DNA of 64,000 nt from contig JALHQN010000002.1 in the NCBI GenBank assembly GCA_022841915.1, positions 248,001 to 312,000 of the forward strand, written 5' to 3'. This document shows, in pieces, positions 54,799-63,017 of the stretch; within the stretch, counting starts at the first letter, position 1, and every line of letters starts with the position of its first letter. The stretch comes from Burkholderiales bacterium (lineage in GTDB: Bacteria; Pseudomonadota; Gammaproteobacteria; Burkholderiales; WYBJ01). Both the position numbers and the translations under genes were made by a program. A model generated the notes under the pieces. That model saw only the letters and a program-made list of their open reading frames with translations. It was not told the origin of the DNA and did no database searches.

Positions 54799-55716
54799 AT
54801 GCCGGCGAACAACGAGACCCCTGTCGCAGCCCAAGAGCACTGGACGAACAAAGGCGAAGTGCGGCTTTACCTGTACGAGAAGGCGGCGGTCGCAGCGCCC
54901 AACCGAGGCGCCATCCTGTTCGTGCACGGCTCCTCGATGAGTTCGCGGCCGACCTTCGATCTGCAGGTGCCCGGGCGTCCGAGCTCATCGGTGATGGATC
55001 ATTTTGCGCGCCTGGGGTTCGATACCTGGTGCGTCGACATGGAGGGCTATGGACGTTCCGATCGCAAGCGCCCGATCAATTGCGACCTATCCAACGGTGC
55101 CGACGACCTCGCTGCCGCGACCGAGTACATCACGAAAACGCGCGGCATACAGAAGTTCATGCTCTACGGCATTTCGTCAGGCGCATTGCGCGCGGCCTTG
55201 TTCGCTCAGCGCTACCCCGAGCGCGTCTCGCGTCTGGCGCTCGATGCTTTCGTCTGGACGGGCGAGGGCAGTCCTACGTTGGAACAGCGCCGCAAGCGTC
55301 TGCCGGAGTTCATCGGCGTCAACCGCCGGCCGATCGATCGCGAGTTCGTGCGCAGCATCTTCGCGCGCGACCACGCCGGTTGCGCCGAGGACAACGTCAT
55401 CGAGGCGTTCGCCGATGCGATCCTCGCCGTGGAGGACTCGGTGCCCACGGGCACTTACGTGGACATGTGCACCAAGCTGCCGGTGTGCGACCCGGAAAAG
55501 ATCACGGTGCCGACGATCGTGATGCGCGGCGAATTCGACGGCATCGCAGGCGTGGACGATCTGCTCGAGTTCTTTCGCCGCCTGCCGCATCCGGACAAGC
55601 AGTTCGCATTCATGGCGGGCATCTCGCACGCGAGTTTCCAGCAGAAGAACTACCTGTCTGTCTACCATATCCTGCACAGCTTTTTCGCCATGCCGGAACT
55701 CGTGTATCGCGGCTGA
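54799..55716 (+). CDS. Alpha/beta hydrolase
   Basis: 305 residues. Strand before the oxyanion loop ILFVHGSSMSSRPTF, nucleophile elbow YGISSGALR (Ser126), probable acid Asp in MRGEFDGIAG, and His in MAGISHASFQ. The DTWCVDMEGYGRSDR segment matches the family. There is no signal peptide, so it is cytoplasmic. It could be an esterase, lactonase or C-C hydrolase. It precedes the molybdenum hydroxylase genes by 321 bp and may serve the same pathway. Confidence 0.87.
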   Translation: MPANNETPVAAQEHWTNKGEVRLYLYEKAAVAAPNRGAILFVHGSSMSSRPTFDLQVPGRPSSSVMDHFARLGFDTWCVDMEGYGRSDRKRPINCDLSNGADDLAAATEYITKTRGIQKFMLYGISSGALRAALFAQRYPERVSRLALDAFVWTGEGSPTLEQRRKRLPEFIGVNRRPIDREFVRSIFARDHAGCAEDNVIEAFADAILAVEDSVPTGTYVDMCTKLPVCDPEKITVPTIVMRGEFDGIAGVDDLLEFFRRLPHPDKQFAFMAGISHASFQQKNYLSVYHILHSFFAMPELVYRG

Positions 55717-56037
55717 ACGCACCGTGCCTCGACCTCCGACCGGGGAAGCGTCGTGTTCATGTTCGATGGGGCGTCATGAGAGTCGCCTGCGCCGACTGAC
55801 ACGACGGTACGCACGGGCCGCTGGTTGCGTTCGTCGGGGCTTGCCAGTACGATCGTGACGCTCTTGATATCGTGCGCTCGACCGAAGGCGCACGCCTCCT
55901 CGGCGAGTTCAGGGAGCTCGCGCCAGCGCGAGCAAGACACTCATGGCATCCAGTTCACGCAAGCTCTGCAGTCGCGCACGCGCAGATCGATATGCCGGCG
56001 CGTGGCGCGCGGATTCCACTGTCACCGGTGACGCAAC
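55717..56037. other. Intergenic region ahead of the molybdenum hydroxylase operon
   Basis: No certain gene. The minus strand from 55940 to about 55750 has a protein-like frame (PELAEEACAFGRAHDIKSV, then TIVLASPDERNQRPVRTVV) starting at a GTG right after a stop codon. It might be a remnant. The region ends in a palindrome just before the next gene. Confidence 0.3.
56021..56032. promoter_or_regulatory. 12-bp palindrome directly upstream of the hydroxylase operon start codon
   Basis: GTCACCGGTGAC is a perfect palindrome ending 5 bp before the ATG at 56038, where a ribosome site would be expected. It may be an operator, or an RNA hairpin that hides the start. There is no other good ribosome site. 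Confidence 0.4.
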
Positions 56038-56910
56038 ATGAGGCCATTCGAACTGCTCGAGCCTAGCTCGCTGCGCGAAGCTCTCGGCCTGCTCGATACG
56101 GCCGACGAGACGGTGCGTCCGGCGGGCGGCGGAACGGCACTGATGCTGATGATGAAGGCCGGGGTGCTCGAACCCTCGCGCCTGATCAGCCTGCGCCGGA
56201 TCGAGCCCGCGTGGGCCGAGATCTCGCAGAGCGCGGATGCGGTGGAGATCGGCGCCCTGGCTACCTTGTCCGCAATCGAACACTCGGGGATCGTCCGCTC
56301 GGAACTGCCGGTCATTGCGCGCACGCTACGCACACTGGCGAATGTGCGTGTGCGCAATGTCGCGACGCTCGGCGGCAACCTTGCTCACGCCGATCCCCAC
56401 ATGGATCTGCCGCCGGTCCTGATCGCCCTCGGCGCTTCGGTCATCATTGCCAGTCGCGGCGCCGAGCGCGAACTGCCGGTCGCCGAGCTGATCAGCGGCT
56501 ACTACGAAACGACGCTCGCCAGCGGTGAACTGATCGTCCGCGTGCGTGTGCCGAAGCAATTCGCGCGCTTCAGCGCTTACCGCAAGATCACCACGCGTTC
56601 GGCCGACGACTGGCCGGCGCTCGGCGTGGCGGTGGCGCTCGATCGCGAGGGCCCTGTGTTGCGCGAGGCGCGGATCGCGGTTAGCGCCGCCTTCGATCGG
56701 CCGCTGCGCCTCGCTGCGGCAGAAGCCGTTCTGCGCGGGGCGAGCATCGACGACGAGGCGGTGCTGATCCACGCAGGCGATGCGGCCGCCGACGAGGCTC
56801 GCCCGATCGCCGACGAGCGTGGTTCGGCCGCGTACAAACGCGAACTCATCCGCGTCCATGTCCGGCGGGCGCTGCGCGACGCGCTCGATGCGCAAGGCGG
56901 CACGCCATGA
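56038..56910 (+). CDS. Xanthine dehydrogenase-family FAD-binding (medium) subunit
   Basis: 290 residues of the CoxM/HcrB/CutM type. FAD-binding motifs RPAGGGTALMLMMKAG and TLGGNLAHADPHMDLPPVL are present, as is VRNVAT. It passes electrons from the 2Fe-2S subunit to the final acceptor. The length shows no 4Fe-4S insertion of the type found in 4-hydroxybenzoyl-CoA reductase, which speaks against that enzyme. It overlaps the molybdenum subunit gene by 4 nt. Confidence 0.92.
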   Translation: MRPFELLEPSSLREALGLLDTADETVRPAGGGTALMLMMKAGVLEPSRLISLRRIEPAWAEISQSADAVEIGALATLSAIEHSGIVRSELPVIARTLRTLANVRVRNVATLGGNLAHADPHMDLPPVLIALGASVIIASRGAERELPVAELISGYYETTLASGELIVRVRVPKQFARFSAYRKITTRSADDWPALGVAVALDREGPVLREARIAVSAAFDRPLRLAAAEAVLRGASIDDEAVLIHAGDAAADEARPIADERGSAAYKRELIRVHVRRALRDALDAQGGTP

Positions 56911-59210
56911 ACGATCCCCGCGCCAAGGAACCGCGCAATCACGGACCGCAAGTCGGCCGCTCGGTGCCGCGCAAGGAAACGCATGCCAAGCTCACCGGCA
57001 CAGCGGCTTACGTGCATCATCTCGTGCTGCCCGGCATGCTGCATGGCAAGGTCGCGCGCAGCCGCGTCGCACACGCGCGCATCCGAGGCATCGACACCCG
57101 TGCGGCGAGCGCGCTCGAAGGCGTGTATCGCGTATTGACCGCCGCCGACGTCGGCAAGCTGATTCCCGATCCGCACTATGGTCCTGCTTTTCACGACCAG
57201 CCCATTCTCGCCATCGATAAAGTGCGCTTCGCGGGCGAGCCGGTGGCTCTTGTGCTGGCGTACGATCCGCATGTCGCGCAAGCCGCGGCGGCTTTGATCG
57301 AAGTCGACTACGAACCGCTGCCGGCGGTCTACGACGAGGTCGAGGCGATGACCTCGAAGGCCGTCGTGCACGAGGTGCTCAAGCCCGCCGGCACCTTTCC
57401 CGATCTGAAGCATCTGGCCGGCAAGCGCGATACCAACATCGCGCTCGATTACCATCTCGAGCGCGGCGATCCGGCCAAGGCGTTTGCGCAAGCCGCGCAT
57501 GTGTTCGAGCACACGTTCAAGACGCAGCAGGTCCTGCATCTGCCGCTGGAGCCTTTCGTCTCGTTGGCCGATCCCGCCGACGAGCGCTTGACGATACACA
57601 CCGCTTCGCAAAGCCCCTCCTTCGTGCGCATCGAGATCGCGCGGCTGCTGGGCTGGCCCGAGAACCGGGTGCGCGTGCAGGTGCCGTTTCTCGGCGGCGG
57701 CTTCGGCGCCAAGCTCTACATCAAGCTCGAGGCGCTCGTTGCGGCCGCGGCCTTGATCGTGCGCCGGCCGGTGAAGATCGCCCTCACGATGGAGGAGCAG
57801 TTCTATACCATCACCAAGCACGCGGCGACCTTGCGCATCAAGAGCGGGGTCGACAGCGCGGGGCGCATCGTTGCGCGCGAATGCGAGGTGTGGTGGAACG
57901 GCGGGGCCTACGCGGACATCGGTCCGCGCGTCACGCAGAAGTCCGGGTTCACCGCGCCGGGGCCGTATGACATCGACAACGTGAGCATCGCCTCCTACGC
58001 GCTCTACACCAATCTGCCGCCAGCGGGCGCATTGCGCGGTTTCGGCATCCCGCAGCTGGTATGGGCCTACGAGAGTCAGGCCGACATGATCGCGCGGGCG
58101 ATCGGCATGGATCCGCTCGAGTTCCGGCGCAAGAACATCCTGCGCGAGGGCCGGCCGCAGGCGACCGGCACGCCGATGCGCGATGCGGCGATCGGCCAGG
58201 TGCTCGAGCGCCTGGCCCAGCGCATGCAGTGGCAAGCGCCGTTCGATCGCGGCAGCGGCACGGTCAGGCGCGGACGCGGCATGGCGATCGGCTTCAAGGC
58301 GAGCATATCGCCCACAACCTCCGTGGCCATCGTGAACGTGAGTGCCGACGGCAGCTGCCACCTGTTGTGCAGCACCGTCGACATGGGGCAGGCTTCGGAT
58401 ACCGCAATGGCGCAGATCGCCGCCGAAGTGCTCGGCATGCCGGCCGAGCGCATCGCGGTCGTGCATCCCGACACCGACGTCACGCCCTACGACATGGCGA
58501 CGCTGGGGTCACGTTCGACGTACCACATGGGTCACGCGGTCAAACGCGCCGCCGAGGATGCCCGTGACAAGCTGCTGGCCCTGGCGGGCGAGCTGGGCGT
58601 GCCGCCCGAGACCACGCCGATTCCCGACCTGTTCAAGAAGAAGTACGGCATGCAGGCCGGCAATGTCATCGGCATGGGCAGCTTCGTGCCCGCCTATGCC
58701 CCGACCGATCATGCAACCGGGCAATCGAGCAACGTCACGCCGTATTGGATGATCGGCGCTACCGGTGTGGAGATCGAGGTCGACACCGAAACGGGCGTCG
58801 TGACCGTGACGCGCATGATCAACGTGGCCGACGCCGGCAAGGCGATCAACCCTGCCGTCGTCGACACGCAACTCTCGGGCGCCGCCATCATGCAGCTCGG
58901 CTTCACCCTGACCGAGCAGATGCACTTCAGCGAAGGCCAGGTGACGAACCCCTCGCTGGCCGATTACAAGATCCCCGGGATGCTCGATCTGCCCGCGGTG
59001 ATCGAGAACGAAGCGGTCGAGGCGAACGAGCAGGCCGGACCGTTCGGGGCCAAGGGGGTGGGCGAGAGCGGTACCTTCGGCGTGTCACCCGCGATTGCCA
59101 ATGCGATCGAGGACGCGGTCGGCGTGCGACTGACGTCGTTGCCGATCACCGCCGAAGCGGTCTACCGCGCCTTGCGCAAGGCGGCGGGGCGGCCGCTCGA
59201 TGATGAATGA
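56907..59210 (+). CDS. Xanthine dehydrogenase-family molybdenum-binding (large) subunit
   Basis: 767 residues, the CoxL/XdhC type. N-terminal aldehyde-oxidase hammerhead domain (HAKLTGTAAYVHHLVLPGML). The Mo site includes LGGGFGAKLYIKLEALVAAA, the ALRGFG loop (form II type, not the CO dehydrogenase VAYRCSFR loop), and the catalytic Glu in KGVGESGTFGVSPAIANAI. It is predicted to hydroxylate a carbon next to a ring nitrogen or oxygen, or an aromatic acyl-CoA or aldehyde. Substrate not determined. It overlaps the 2Fe-2S gene by 11 nt. Confidence 0.92.
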   Translation: MNDPRAKEPRNHGPQVGRSVPRKETHAKLTGTAAYVHHLVLPGMLHGKVARSRVAHARIRGIDTRAASALEGVYRVLTAADVGKLIPDPHYGPAFHDQPILAIDKVRFAGEPVALVLAYDPHVAQAAAALIEVDYEPLPAVYDEVEAMTSKAVVHEVLKPAGTFPDLKHLAGKRDTNIALDYHLERGDPAKAFAQAAHVFEHTFKTQQVLHLPLEPFVSLADPADERLTIHTASQSPSFVRIEIARLLGWPENRVRVQVPFLGGGFGAKLYIKLEALVAAAALIVRRPVKIALTMEEQFYTITKHAATLRIKSGVDSAGRIVARECEVWWNGGAYADIGPRVTQKSGFTAPGPYDIDNVSIASYALYTNLPPAGALRGFGIPQLVWAYESQADMIARAIGMDPLEFRRKNILREGRPQATGTPMRDAAIGQVLERLAQRMQWQAPFDRGSGTVRRGRGMAIGFKASISPTTSVAIVNVSADGSCHLLCSTVDMGQASDTAMAQIAAEVLGMPAERIAVVHPDTDVTPYDMATLGSRSTYHMGHAVKRAAEDARDKLLALAGELGVPPETTPIPDLFKKKYGMQAGNVIGMGSFVPAYAPTDHATGQSSNVTPYWMIGATGVEIEVDTETGVVTVTRMINVADAGKAINPAVVDTQLSGAAIMQLGFTLTEQMHFSEGQVTNPSLADYKIPGMLDLPAVIENEAVEANEQAGPFGAKGVGESGTFGVSPAIANAIEDAVGVRLTSLPITAEAVYRALRKAAGRPLDDE

Positions 59211-59700
59211 CCACGCGGCGCAGCCAACCATGAAGACCATACGTTTCGAGTTGAACGGCGAGCCGGTCACGGCGCAAGTCGAACCGCACCACAACGTCGT
59301 CGAACTGCTGCAGACGATGGGCTTGCGCGGCGCGCGCGAGAGCTGCGGCCAGGGGCTCTGCGGCTGCTGCACCGTGCTGGTCGATGGCCTGGCCGTGTCC
59401 GGCTGTTTGTACTTCGCGGCTCAGCTCGACGGTGCGCGTGTCGACACCATCGAGCGGACCGAGCGCGAGGGCGAGCTCGATGTCGTGCAGCAGGCGTTCG
59501 CCGAATGCGGCGCCTTTCAATGCGGCTTCTGCACGCCGGGCTTCGTGCTCATGACGCGGCAGCTGCTAGCCCATAACCCGGCGCCGAGCGAGGACGAAAT
59601 CCGGCACTACCTCTCGGGCAATCTGTGCCGCTGCGCGACGTATCCGGAGATCATCCGGGCGGTGCAGTTGGCGGCGCGCATCCGCAAGGCGGGCGCATGA
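59200..59700 (+). CDS. Xanthine dehydrogenase-family 2Fe-2S (small) subunit
   Basis: 166 residues. Plant-type cluster: Cys49, 54, 57 and 69 (ESCGQGLCGCCTVLVDG). Second cluster: Cys108, 111, 143 and 145 (FQCGFCTPGFVLM, NLCRCATYPEI). The start could be the ATG at 59200, 59203 or 59230. The last gives the usual N-terminus KTIRFELNGEPV, while the first is kept as the longest. It overlaps the UbiD-type gene by 4 nt, which strongly links the hydroxylase to a decarboxylase. Confidence 0.93.
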   Translation: MMNDHAAQPTMKTIRFELNGEPVTAQVEPHHNVVELLQTMGLRGARESCGQGLCGCCTVLVDGLAVSGCLYFAAQLDGARVDTIERTEREGELDVVQQAFAECGAFQCGFCTPGFVLMTRQLLAHNPAPSEDEIRHYLSGNLCRCATYPEIIRAVQLAARIRKAGA

Positions 59701-61154
59701 GCAAGGGCCCGGGCAACCCGCTCGATCTGCGCGCCTGGCTCGAGGAAGCACGGTCGCTGGGCGAGTTGAAGGAGGTCGCCGGCGCTGACTGGAACCTCGA
59801 GCTGGGCACCATCAGCGAGCTCAACGTCAAGAAATCGAATCCGCCCGCACTGCTGTTCGACGCGATACCCGGCTACCCGGCGGGGTATCGTGTGCTCACT
59901 TGCAGCACCGCGAGTCCGGCCCGTCTCGCTTCCCTGCTGCGCCTCGGCGCGGAGCGCAATCACCACGCGCTGGTGCAGAAGCTACGCGGCAAGCCGGCGC
60001 AGTGGCAGGCCAAGGCGGCTGAGTTCACGCCCCGATCGGTGTCGACCGGGCCGATACTGCATAACATCGTCGATGCAGCGGATGTTGATCTGTTCAAGTT
60101 TCCTTCCCCGTTGTGGCACGAGGGCGACGGTGGCCGCTACATCGGCACCGGCTGCATGGTGGTCACGAAGGACTACGACAGCGACTGGGTCAACGTGGGC
60201 ACCTACCGCGTGATGATCCATGATCGTAACCATGTCGGCCTGGACATGATTCCGGGCAAGCACGGTGCCATCCAGTATCGCAAGTACATGCAGGCGGGGA
60301 AGCCGTTCCCGGTATGCATCGTGATCGGTGCCGATCCGCTCGGCTATCTGGTGTCCGGCATCGAAGTGCCCTTCGGCATGTGCGAGTACAACTACATCGG
60401 CGCCATTCTGGGCGAATCGGTGGCGGTGGTGCCGGGGCAGCTCACGGGTCTGCCGATACCCGCCGGCGCCGAGATCGTGATCGAAGGTTATGCGCAGCCC
60501 GGGGACGAACGCATCGAAGGGCCGTTCGGCGAGTTTCACGGCTACTATCCGGGCAAGGCGGCGACGGCCCCGGCCGTGCGCATCGAGCGCGTCTATTTCC
60601 GCGACGATCCCATCATCGTCGGCAGCCCGCCCGCCAAGCCGCCGAACGACTACTCGTATTCCAAGGCGGTGATGCGCTCGGCGCTGCTCTTCGACGCGCT
60701 GCTCGCCGCAGGCGTGCCCGACGTTCAAAGCGTGTGGGCACACGAGATCGGCGGCGCGCGCATGTTCAATGTCGTCTCGATCAAGCAGCGTTACGCCGGT
60801 CATGCGCGGCAGGCGGGCCACATCCTCAACCAGTGCGGCGTCGGCGCGTACATGTCGCGCTACTCGGTGGTGGTGGACGAAGACATCGATCCGTCCAACC
60901 TGCAGGAGGTGATGTGGGCGGTGGCCACGCGGACCGATCCGGTCATCGACATCGACATCATCCAGCGTGGCATGGGTTCGAAGAACGATCCGATGTCGAT
61001 CGCTTATCCGTACAAGGCCCCGTTCAATTCCAAGGCGATCATCGATGCCTGCCGGCCCTACGACTACCTGGCGGAGTTTCCCGCCGTGGCCGAGGCCAGC
61101 AAGGCCTTGCAGGACAAGACCCGAGCGAAGTGGAAAGACCTGTTGGGAGATTGA
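59697..61154 (+). CDS. UbiD-family (prenylated-FMN) decarboxylase
   Basis: 485 residues. Members reversibly decarboxylate aromatic, heteroaromatic or unsaturated acids using prenylated FMN made by UbiX, which is not in the window. Family features are KDYDSDWVNVGTYRVMIHD, IPFGMCEYNYIGA-like VPFGMCEYNYIGAILGE, and GPFGEFHGYYPGKA with a conserved Glu. Others are PPAKPPNDYSYSKAVMRSAL and DPVIDIDIIQRGMGSKNDPM. ATG at 59697 overlaps the upstream TGA. Joint translation with a molybdenum hydroxylase suggests removal of CO2 from a hydroxylated ring acid, or from its precursor. Confidence 0.92.
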   Translation: MSKGPGNPLDLRAWLEEARSLGELKEVAGADWNLELGTISELNVKKSNPPALLFDAIPGYPAGYRVLTCSTASPARLASLLRLGAERNHHALVQKLRGKPAQWQAKAAEFTPRSVSTGPILHNIVDAADVDLFKFPSPLWHEGDGGRYIGTGCMVVTKDYDSDWVNVGTYRVMIHDRNHVGLDMIPGKHGAIQYRKYMQAGKPFPVCIVIGADPLGYLVSGIEVPFGMCEYNYIGAILGESVAVVPGQLTGLPIPAGAEIVIEGYAQPGDERIEGPFGEFHGYYPGKAATAPAVRIERVYFRDDPIIVGSPPAKPPNDYSYSKAVMRSALLFDALLAAGVPDVQSVWAHEIGGARMFNVVSIKQRYAGHARQAGHILNQCGVGAYMSRYSVVVDEDIDPSNLQEVMWAVATRTDPVIDIDIIQRGMGSKNDPMSIAYPYKAPFNSKAIIDACRPYDYLAEFPAVAEASKALQDKTRAKWKDLLGD

Positions 61155-61159
61155 ATAGC

Positions 61160-62128
61160 GTGAGAAGCCTCATCCGTGCCGCCGTCGGCGCTGCCCTTTG
61201 CCTGTGTGCGAGCGCCTACGCCCAGGATTACCCGAACAAGCCGATTCGCGTCCTGGTGCCCTTCGCACCGGGGGGTGTGGTGGATACCTCCACGCGCATC
61301 CTGGCCACCAAGCTGACCGAGCGCCTGGGCTGGAACATCGTCATCGACAACCGCCCGGGCGGCAACGGCTTCATCGCGGTCGGCATCGCGGCCAAGGCCC
61401 CGGCCGACGGCTATACCCTGCTCTCGGCCCATACGGGTGAGTTCGCAGTCAATCCAGCCGTATTCAAGAACGTGCCCTACGACCTCGATCGGGACTTCAC
61501 CCCGATCACGATGCTCAGCGATGCGGCGATGGCGGTGGTGGTGAGCACGGCATCCGGCATCACCAGCTTCAAGGATCTCGTCGCGCAGGCCAAGGCCAAG
61601 CCAGGGCAGATCACCTACGGCTCGCCCGGCACCGGATCGGTGAACCATCTGGCCGGCGAGTGGCTGGCGTCCGCAGCGGGCATCAAGTTGCTGCATGTGC
61701 CCTACAAGGGCGGCGCGCCGGCAGTCGCGGCTACCGTGGGCGGCGATGTCATGCTTACCGTGGCGGGGATTCCCGGTGTGGCGCCGCATCTGAAGTCCGG
61801 ACGCATCCGCGTGATCGGCGTGACGACGGCCAAGCGCTCGCCCCACGGACCGCAGTGGATGAGTCCGCAGGAGGCCGGCATCAGCGGCGTGGATGCCTCG
61901 ATATGGGTCGGGATCTTCGCGCCCAAAGGGGTGCCGAAGCCGGTGGTGGACAAGCTCTATACCGAGATCGCCGCCGCATTGAAATCGCCCGATGTGCAGG
62001 AGCGCTACGCGACCGTCGCGGGGGCGGATACGATCGGCATGCCGCCGGCGCAGTTCCACGCTCGCGTCAAGCGAGACCTGGAAATCTATCGCAAGATCGT
62101 GCAGCAAGTCGGCCTGCAGCCCCAATAG
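61160..62128 (+). CDS. TctC/Bug-type periplasmic solute-binding protein
   Basis: 322 residues. Signal peptide RSLIRAAVGAALCLCASAYA, cleaved before QDYPNKPIRV. The Bug motifs are clear: VLVPFAPGGVVDTSTRILAT and VVIDNRPGGNG-like IVIDNRPGGNGFIAVGIAAK. They continue with TYGSPGTGSVNHLAGEWLA and LLHVPYKGGAPAVAATVGGD. Such proteins usually bind a carboxylate. The start GTG at 61160 lies 5 bp after the UbiD-type stop; a TTG at 61151 is an alternative. No TctAB membrane genes follow, so transport would need partners elsewhere. Its place suggests that the pathway acid is its ligand. Confidence 0.92.
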   Translation: MRSLIRAAVGAALCLCASAYAQDYPNKPIRVLVPFAPGGVVDTSTRILATKLTERLGWNIVIDNRPGGNGFIAVGIAAKAPADGYTLLSAHTGEFAVNPAVFKNVPYDLDRDFTPITMLSDAAMAVVVSTASGITSFKDLVAQAKAKPGQITYGSPGTGSVNHLAGEWLASAAGIKLLHVPYKGGAPAVAATVGGDVMLTVAGIPGVAPHLKSGRIRVIGVTTAKRSPHGPQWMSPQEAGISGVDASIWVGIFAPKGVPKPVVDKLYTEIAAALKSPDVQERYATVAGADTIGMPPAQFHARVKRDLEIYRKIVQQVGLQPQ

Positions 62129-62137
62129 GAGCAACCG

Positions 62138-62986
62138 ATGGCGACCTACTCCCATATCGAAGTGCGGCCGCTTGCAGGGGCGCTCGGGGCCGAAGTATTC
62201 GGTGTCGACCTGCGCCGCGCGCTGCCGCAAGAGGTGATCGCGGAGATCCGGCGCGCGCATCTCGAGTACCTGGTCATCTTCTTCCGCGACCAGCATATCT
62301 CCGACGACGAGCTGGCGCGCTTCGGCCGTTGTTTCGGCGAACTGGCACCCTTGCCGCCGCATCGTCAGGTGCCGGGCAAGTTTCCAGAGCTGCTCATCAT
62401 CGACAAGCAGCCCAGCGACAAGCTCGTCTTCGGCTGGGAATGGCACTCGGACACGACCCATCTGGAGGTGCCCTCGCTGGGCTCCGTGCTGTTGGGCAAG
62501 ATCATCCCGCCGGTGGGCGGCGACACCTTGTTCGCCAACCAGTACCTGGCCTACGACACCTTGTCCGAGGGCATGAAGCGGGCGCTTTCGACGCTGCGCG
62601 CCCGCCATTCGAACGGCCGCATCCTGATGACGCTCGAGCGCGATGCGGTTCTGCCGTCGGGCGAGGCTGAAACTCAAAAATACGCAACTGCCTGGGCCAT
62701 GCATCCGGTAGTACGCACTCACCCCGAGACGGATCGAAAGGCGCTCTTCGTGAACGAGATCCACACCGAGCGCTTCGATGAAATGACGTACGAGGAAAGT
62801 CAGCCGCTGTTGCAGTTTCTCTACCGGCACTCGACGCGTCCGGAGTTCACCTGCCGCTTCCGCTGGCAGGAGGGCTCGATCGCGTTCTGGGACAACCGCT
62901 GCTGTCAGCATCTCGCGCTGAACGACTATCCCGGCCAGCGAAGGCTCATGCATCGGGTGCAGATCAAGGGCACCCGCCCCGTCTGA
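62138..62986 (+). CDS. TauD/TfdA-family Fe(II)/2-oxoglutarate dioxygenase
   Basis: 282 residues. Facial triad His103-x-Asp105 (WEWHSDTTHLEVPSLGS) and distal His272 (RRLMHRVQIKGTRP), with the start IEVRPLAGALGAEVFGVDL typical of the family. The predicted reaction is hydroxylation, or hydroxylation with release, of a carboxylate, sulfonate or phenoxy acid, with 2-oxoglutarate consumed. AGGAG precedes the ATG. It is probably part of the same operon as the binding protein 9 bp upstream. Confidence 0.92.
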   Translation: MATYSHIEVRPLAGALGAEVFGVDLRRALPQEVIAEIRRAHLEYLVIFFRDQHISDDELARFGRCFGELAPLPPHRQVPGKFPELLIIDKQPSDKLVFGWEWHSDTTHLEVPSLGSVLLGKIIPPVGGDTLFANQYLAYDTLSEGMKRALSTLRARHSNGRILMTLERDAVLPSGEAETQKYATAWAMHPVVRTHPETDRKALFVNEIHTERFDEMTYEESQPLLQFLYRHSTRPEFTCRFRWQEGSIAFWDNRCCQHLALNDYPGQRRLMHRVQIKGTRPV

Positions 62987-63017
62987 TGCGCTGACTGCGA
63001 TTCGCTGCCAGCCCCCG

